In this document: piece by piece, positions 5,631-9,081 of the stretch | How the letters are laid out: each line of letters begins with the position of its first letter | Numbering within the stretch: position 1 is the first letter of the stretch | Origin: an uncultured Acidimicrobiia bacterium | GTDB taxonomy: Bacteria > Actinomycetota > Acidimicrobiia > Spongiisociales > Spongiisociaceae | Length of the DNA stretch: 9,081 bases | Direction: 5' to 3' | Assembly: GCA_937900165.1 (NCBI GenBank) | Contig: CALCCX010000173.1 | Span: 1 to 9,081, forward strand | Notes under the pieces: generated by a model | What the model was told of the DNA's origin: nothing | What the model saw: the letters and a program-made list of their open reading frames with translations, nothing else | The model's database searches: none | Made by a program: the position numbers and the translations under genes

Positions 5631-6826
5631 CGGACCTCCGCCTCGTGTGTTTTTGATCGAACCAAAGATCGGGCCGGATCCCAGTCTTGTTCGAGCAAGT
5701 GCCTGAGGTGTGGGCTGAAGAGATCGACATCGAGCAAGAACGAATCATGTCCCTTGTCGGAGTGGACAGTCACCCGCCGAGCAGGCACACCCCCAGCCTT
5801 CAGGGCCTCCACGAGATCGTGTTGATCCTCAGGGTAGAAACAAACATCCGAATCGATGGAGAACAACAGGTATTCGTGATCGGAGTCGCTCGCCAGAAGC
5901 TCTGAGATCGAAACACCCGCCGCCCGGGCATCTGCGTACAGATCGAAATGCTGCCACATCCACATCGTGCGCAGATAGGCGTTCGCGTCGAAACGTTTGA
6001 CGAATTTCTGTCCCTGATGCCACATGTATGACTGGAGAGGCAACCGCACTCTGGGGTCGGATCCAACCAACACCTCGTCACGCGCCCGATCCTGCATCGC
6101 CTGGAGCGACACGAAGGTCTTGTGCACGATCATCCTCGCCAAGGCCAGGCCGGCTTCTGGCGGGTCGGTGGCGTAGTAGTCGCCGCCTTGGAAATTCGGA
6201 TCATCCATGATTGCGTTGATCTGCTCGAAATTGTGGATGATGTGCAGCGGGCTCGCTTTCAGCGCAGAAGCAATCGGAACGACGTAGCGGACTCGGCCAG
6301 GATGCAGAGCTGCAAGATGCAGCGCCATCATTCCACCGGTGGATCCACCTATGGCCGCGTGCAGCCTGCCAATGCCGAGGTGATCGAGCAACGCGAGTTG
6401 TGAGTTCACGATGTCACCGACGCTGACCTCCGGAAATGAACCTCCGTATGGCACGCCGGTGCTCGGATCGATGTCTCGGGGTCCCGTCGACCCGTAGCAA
6501 TGACCTACGTAGTTCACACAGATCACCGCGAACTTGTCGGTGTTGAGGGCTCGGGAGGGGCCGATGAAGTCTTCCCACCACCCGACATGCATTTCTTCGG
6601 TCCACAACGAACCGACCCCCTCGATGGAAGGGTTGTATCCGGCTGCGTGATGGCTGCCGGTCAAAGCGTGAAACAAAAGAATGGCGTTGTCTCCGGCCTC
6701 GTTCAGCTTGCCGTAGATCTCGTATGCCAGAGTCACCGAGGCAAGGGTCTCACCACTCTCGAATACAAACGGGTCGGTGGGATCGCCCAATGTAAGAAAC
6801 TGGGTCTCTACACGCTCCAAATGCAT
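5627..6826 (-). CDS. metX: homoserine O-acetyltransferase (MetX-like alpha/beta hydrolase)
   Basis: A 399-residue alpha/beta-hydrolase-fold acyltransferase, the usual length for MetX. It should activate L-homoserine with an acyl-CoA (acetyl most likely, succinyl not excluded) to feed the downstream MetY. Visible signatures: AYEIYGKLN (34-42), HALTGSHHAAG (53-63), GWWEDFIGPSRALNT (82-96), CVNYVGHCYGSTGP (103-116), nucleophile S162 in GGSTGGM (160-166), GDYY and GLALARM, then acid D327 (SIDSD) and H360 in KGHDSF, completing the triad. Several motifs deviate from the standard pattern: GGSMGGM has become GGSTGGM, LGGC has become VGHC, and HALTGD has become HALTGS. The ATG at 6826 has no Shine-Dalgarno site, but TATCGT ends 6 nt upstream, so the mRNA may be leaderless. 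It is the first gene of the metX-metY-CoA-binding operon. Confidence 0.92.
   Translation of the reverse strand: MHLERVETQFLTLGDPTDPFVFESGETLASVTLAYEIYGKLNEAGDNAILLFHALTGSHHAAGYNPSIEGVGSLWTEEMHVGWWEDFIGPSRALNTDKFAVICVNYVGHCYGSTGPRDIDPSTGVPYGGSFPEVSVGDIVNSQLALLDHLGIGRLHAAIGGSTGGMMALHLAALHPGRVRYVVPIASALKASPLHIIHNFEQINAIMDDPNFQGGDYYATDPPEAGLALARMIVHKTFVSLQAMQDRARDEVLVGSDPRVRLPLQSYMWHQGQKFVKRFDANAYLRTMWMWQHFDLYADARAAGVSISELLASDSDHEYLLFSIDSDVCFYPEDQHDLVEALKAGGVPARRVTVHSDKGHDSFLLDVDLFSPHLRHLLEQDWDPARSLVRSKTHEAEVR
5634..5639 (-). promoter_or_regulatory. ribosome binding site of metY
   Basis: GGAGGT on the minus strand lies within the last codons of metX, only 3 nt before the metY ATG. It fixes that start and allows independent re-initiation at the overlapping ATGA. 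This strong site contrasts with the absence of any in front of metX. Confidence 0.7.
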
Positions 6827-6832
6827 GGCACA

Positions 6833-6838
6833 ACGATA
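6833..6838 (-). promoter_or_regulatory. candidate -10 element, leaderless start of metX
   Basis: On the minus strand TATCGT is followed by exactly 6 nt and then the metX ATG at 6826. Sequence and spacing are identical to the element before the SDR gene. The -35 region is weak (TTCGCG, 17 nt upstream). There is no Shine-Dalgarno sequence. Confidence 0.4.
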
Positions 6839-6920
6839 GGGCGGTCAATGCGATCCGCGAACAGCTGTCAGCCACCCGGCCATCCGCCACGGCCAAGTCC
6901 AAGTCCAAGTGAACTCCAAA

Positions 6921-6951
6921 GGGCGAGTCCCGATCTCGCTGAAACTCGCCC
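6921..6951 (-). repeat. 8-bp inverted repeat (hairpin) between the response regulator gene and metX
   Basis: GGGCGAGT (6921-6928) and ACTCGCCC (6944-6951) are perfect reverse complements with a 15-nt loop. Read on the minus strand the stem is followed by TTTGG, so it could be a weak terminator for the response regulator gene, or a regulatory hairpin upstream of metX. CTCGCCC recurs at 6966-6972 and could pair with 6921-6927 instead. Confidence 0.5.
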
Positions 6952-6986
6952 AACGATCCAACAACCTCGCCCGACGATCTAACAAC
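6945..6986. repeat. tandem duplication of a 21-bp unit
   Basis: Bases 6945-6965 and 6966-6986 are adjacent copies of a 21-bp unit that begins CTCGCCC and ends AACAAC. They differ at only two positions (A/G at unit position 8, C/T at position 15). A further AAC triplet follows at 6987-6989. A simpler triplet of CCAAGT precedes it near 6898-6910. Confidence 0.85.
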
Positions 6987-7001
6987 AACGGCGATCGCGA
7001 C

Positions 7002-7022
7002 GGATCGCGGATCGCGGATCGC
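7002..7022. repeat. three perfect tandem copies of GGATCGC
   Basis: The 7-mer GGATCGC occurs at 7002-7008, 7009-7015 and 7016-7022 without interruption, and a related GCGATCGC lies at 6991-6998. The array ends 4 bp beyond the stop codon of the response regulator gene. Function unknown; it could be slippage-generated or a binding array. Confidence 0.85.
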
Positions 7023-7026
7023 AGAT

Positions 7027-7737
7027 TTATTCCAGCATTCCCCATCTGGCGGCCATTATGAGGGCCGACTGGCGATTGTCGGCCCCCATCCGGTCATACA
7101 ACTCGGCCAAGAGTCGCGTCATCTCGCGGGCGCTCACCTGGACCGAATCGGCGAGACTGGAAGTCGTCGAGCCAGTCGCAAGCGATTGCAGCCAGCCGAT
7201 CTCTTCCATGCTCGGTGCGAACTCGGTGGGAACCTCTGGTGCATCCAACGCCAATCGTCGAGCAACGGAAGCGGGCAGGATCGTCCGGTCGGCCATGGCC
7301 GATCTGACGATGTCCAGCACCTCTTCGGCCGGCGCGTCTGCTGGGGCAGCAGCTGTCGCACCGGCGCGCAGCGCCCTTCGATATGTGGCTTGGGAGGCGT
7401 CAGGCGTCAGTGTCACCATGACGAGATCCCACCGAGAATCGCGGAGGTCGACCACCAGGTCGTACGAGTTCTCGTCGTCCAAGACCTCGAGTATCAGCAC
7501 CCGGCGGCCAGGACCGGCTACCCAGGAATCAACGTCTGTGGGTTGTTCGGCCACGACGTCGAGATTGGCGAACGCCTCAACGAGTTCGCCTGCGCTGCCG
7601 TTGGCACCGATCACCGCTACCCGAACATCTCCGGGCAGGGGTCGACTGGCGACCGCCGGGCGGCGGAACGCCGAAAAGGCACGTCGACCGGGTGAGTTAG
7701 CACCCTGACGCGCCGCATTTCGAGTGGAGCGGAGCAT
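7027..7737 (-). CDS. divergent NarL/LuxR-type response regulator with pseudo-receiver domain
   Basis: A 236-residue protein. Residues 1-36 are Arg/Ala-rich with no recognised fold. Residues about 38-150 look like a CheY-type receiver (VRVAVIGANGS, RRVLILEVLDD, VMVTLTPDAS, RALRAGATAAAPADAPAEEVLDIVRSAM). However, the acidic pair after the first strand is missing (GANG), the phospho-acceptor position reads Glu (LILEVL, E84), and the conserved lysine after the fifth strand is replaced by the APAD segment. Residues about 176-236 match the LuxR/GerE helix-turn-helix (SMEEIGWLQSLATG, then YDRMGADNRQSALIMAARWGML), with the recognition helix poorly conserved. It probably acts as a phosphorylation-independent regulator; no histidine kinase is adjacent. 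The ATG at 7737 is supported by AGGGGA 8 nt upstream. It lies between a surface-protein gene and metX; the target is unknown. Confidence 0.7.
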   Translation of the reverse strand: MLRSTRNAARQGANSPGRRAFSAFRRPAVASRPLPGDVRVAVIGANGSAGELVEAFANLDVVAEQPTDVDSWVAGPGRRVLILEVLDDENSYDLVVDLRDSRWDLVMVTLTPDASQATYRRALRAGATAAAPADAPAEEVLDIVRSAMADRTILPASVARRLALDAPEVPTEFAPSMEEIGWLQSLATGSTTSSLADSVQVSAREMTRLLAELYDRMGADNRQSALIMAARWGMLE

Positions 7738-7745
7738 TCAGTTGT

Positions 7746-7751
7746 TCCCCT
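7746..7751 (-). promoter_or_regulatory. ribosome binding site of the response regulator gene
   Basis: AGGGGA on the minus strand lies 8 nt before the ATG at 7737 and supports that start, even though recognisable homology begins only around residue 38. Confidence 0.5.
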
Positions 7752-7754
7752 GGC

Positions 7755-7775
7755 GCGGCGGACGAGGTCCGCTGC
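7755..7775 (-). repeat. GC-rich hairpin just upstream of the response regulator ribosome binding site
   Basis: GCGGAC (7758-7763) and GTCCGC (7767-7772) form a perfect 6-bp stem with a 3-nt GAG loop, extendable to 9 bp (7755-7775) with a single G-T wobble. On the minus strand it lies 3 nt upstream of AGGGGA, so it would sit in the leader. The other strand has only TTTT shortly after the stem and no gene to terminate. The rest of 7738-7891 shows only a loose AAATCTT/AAGATTT inverted pair. Confidence 0.45.
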
Positions 7776-7891
7776 AGAGTTTTCCCTACCGTTGACACTA
7801 TCGCGAGCAGAGCGATTGCGCCAGCAAAATCTTATCAATCCGTGGCTTCGCGACCACTTCGGGTGAGTTTTGGCAAGATTTGTCCATGCTC

Positions 7892-9081
7892 CTACGGTCC
7901 TATCGCACCAAAATCTACGCTTTGCAGCCAGAACACGCCCGGCTGTCCGGTGCGGCTCCTCGTCCATGTAACAGTGCCGTCTGCGGTATGGCGGACCCAA
8001 ACGATGGGACGGGGGTAAAGGGTTCCGGTGCCGTTGGTCCCGTTCGAGATGATTGGGATTCGCGAATCACCAGTTGAACGGAGCACCCCTGAGTTGTCGA
8101 AAATCTCGGTGGAGATTGCACCATCGACCGCCTGCGTTCCGGTCAACGCACCGCTCGATATAGAACCGTCTGCCCCGAAGCGATAGTCGACAGCCAGATC
8201 AGGTTGGGTGTGTACGTATACCTCCGCAGTTCTCGACTGGACATATTCGGCGCCCACGGCGACAAGGCCCTCGGTGGCGTTCTGGTTTACCCCGTCGCCA
8301 AGCGTCCATATGGCGCCCTCCCATCCGTCTCCGAGCCCATTGTCGGTCGTCGTGCCGTAGGCGAGCACAAAAGTGTTGGCCCTCGATACGGAAGAAATCG
8401 CTGCTGTGTTGTACTCGCCGGCTTGATCGGCCCCATTGCCGCCCGCATTCCCGCTCACGGTCACCCGTTGGATGGTCCACTGCGAGCCCCATTCGACCAC
8501 GTAGGTCGAAAACGTCGTGGTGCCACTCAGTGAGCCACCCCCTCCCGCCTGACGGGCATAGTTGACGGTGTTCGATCCACTCGGAAAGACCCGCGCCCAT
8601 GCCGTCATGTGATCACGTCTGATATTGGTGGTGGTGGATACGCCACCGCCGTAGTACCCGCCGTAGAGGCCGACCCTGGCGATGGATCCCCACGAAGTCG
8701 AAGACGGAGAGCTCGCTGAAGTGGAGCCTGGCGCCATCGACGTCTCAACCACGTCCAGGAGACGGAAACTCGACCCCGCGGTGTCTCTCATCGCCTCGAC
8801 CACCGTGATCTGTCCCTGCCAAGTTCCGGTTGCACTGCCCCTCGAAAGCCTCAGGACATTCGATGCAGTCGTGGCGCCGAAGTTCCCAAACGGATCACCT
8901 GTAACTCTGGCGTAGTTCGCGTCCGGATTCCGATTGGTCCCAGAATCGTTGTTGCCCGCTGCGCCTCGCATGATGACGAAATAGTCGGCCTGTAGGTCGT
9001 TGTTGAGACTGAGGTTGAACGAGGTTCCGGTGAACGAGCCGCCTCCGGGCAAGACCTGGTAGGTCGTAGACCGGATCGACG
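7892..9081 (-). CDS. large Ser/Thr/Gly/Asn-rich, probably extracellular protein, C-terminal part (partial)
   Basis: The frame is open from the right window edge to a TAG at 7892-7894, giving about 395 residues. A TTG at 9050-9052 could be read as a start, but the frame continues upstream without a stop (reading SIRSTTYQV before it), so the gene runs out of the window. Composition is rich in Gly, Ser, Thr, Asn and aromatic residues, poor in Lys and low in charge, as in surface beta-sandwich proteins. Degenerate repeated units can be seen, for example NVLRLSRGSATGTWQGQITVVE, NTVNYARQ...TYVVEWGSQWTIQRVTV and GTVTWTRS...GVFWLQSVDF. No transmembrane anchor, LPXTG or SLH motif occurs in this C-terminal part. 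I do not recognise the family; a role as adhesin or phage-tail-like surface protein is possible but unsupported. Confidence 0.65.
   Translation of the reverse strand, partial: SIRSTTYQVLPGGGSFTGTSFNLSLNNDLQADYFVIMRGAAGNNDSGTNRNPDANYARVTGDPFGNFGATTASNVLRLSRGSATGTWQGQITVVEAMRDTAGSSFRLLDVVETSMAPGSTSASSPSSTSWGSIARVGLYGGYYGGGVSTTTNIRRDHMTAWARVFPSGSNTVNYARQAGGGGSLSGTTTFSTYVVEWGSQWTIQRVTVSGNAGGNGADQAGEYNTAAISSVSRANTFVLAYGTTTDNGLGDGWEGAIWTLGDGVNQNATEGLVAVGAEYVQSRTAEVYVHTQPDLAVDYRFGADGSISSGALTGTQAVDGAISTEIFDNSGVLRSTGDSRIPIISNGTNGTGTLYPRPIVWVRHTADGTVTWTRSRTGQPGVFWLQSVDFGAIGP

Noticed and set aside
6827..7026. SAM riboswitch or T-box ahead of metX
   Set aside because: A riboswitch would be plausible for this pathway, but I see none of the conserved core motifs, and the region is dominated by simple and tandem repeats.
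7792..7797. Perfect TTGACA on the + strand
   Set aside because: No -10 is found 15-19 bp downstream (the sequence there is ATTGCG and similar), and no + strand gene follows.
9050..9052. TTG as the start codon of the surface-like protein
   Set aside because: The frame stays open to the window edge with similar composition, there is no ribosome binding site, and a secreted protein would need a signal peptide not present here.

Overview
The base composition is high in G+C with short AT-rich spots only at promoters. The gene content (an ECF sigma factor with a TPR-like tail, actinobacterial-style SLH domains, a MetX/MetY pair, several genes without Shine-Dalgarno sites) fits an actinobacterial chromosome. 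My best guess is an uncultured Acidimicrobiia-like lineage, but nothing here fixes the taxon. No tRNA, rRNA, CRISPR array or insertion sequence is visible.

Left part (1-2283), all on the + strand: the C-terminal end of an ECF sigma factor; a classical short-chain dehydrogenase; and a two-gene operon made of an XRE-type helix-turn-helix protein and a DUF6036-like nucleotidyltransferase. These two overlap by 4 bp and sit behind a palindromic operator that covers an apparent leaderless promoter. This pair looks like a toxin-antitoxin or phage-defence type module and is the most interesting part of the window.

Right part (2280-9081), all on the - strand. Reading in the direction of transcription: the C-terminal part of a large Ser/Thr/Gly-rich, probably extracellular protein; a divergent NarL/LuxR-type response regulator whose receiver domain has lost its phosphorylation residues; then the operon metX - metY - CoA-binding protein, tightly coupled by two 4-bp overlaps and encoding homoserine O-acylation, sulfhydrylation and a small CoA-binding-fold protein; finally a secreted protein joining a polysaccharide-lyase-14-like domain to SLH domains. 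The two gene blocks converge on a CTAG whose two strands supply both stop codons.

The non-coding stretches are all under 210 bp. The one before metX (6827-7026) is unusually repetitive: a 21-bp tandem duplication, a 7-bp triplet repeat and an 8-bp inverted repeat that could form alternative hairpins. Three genes (the SDR, the HTH gene and metX) share the same start architecture, a TANNNT hexamer ending exactly 6 nt before the ATG with no Shine-Dalgarno site, suggesting leaderless transcription.
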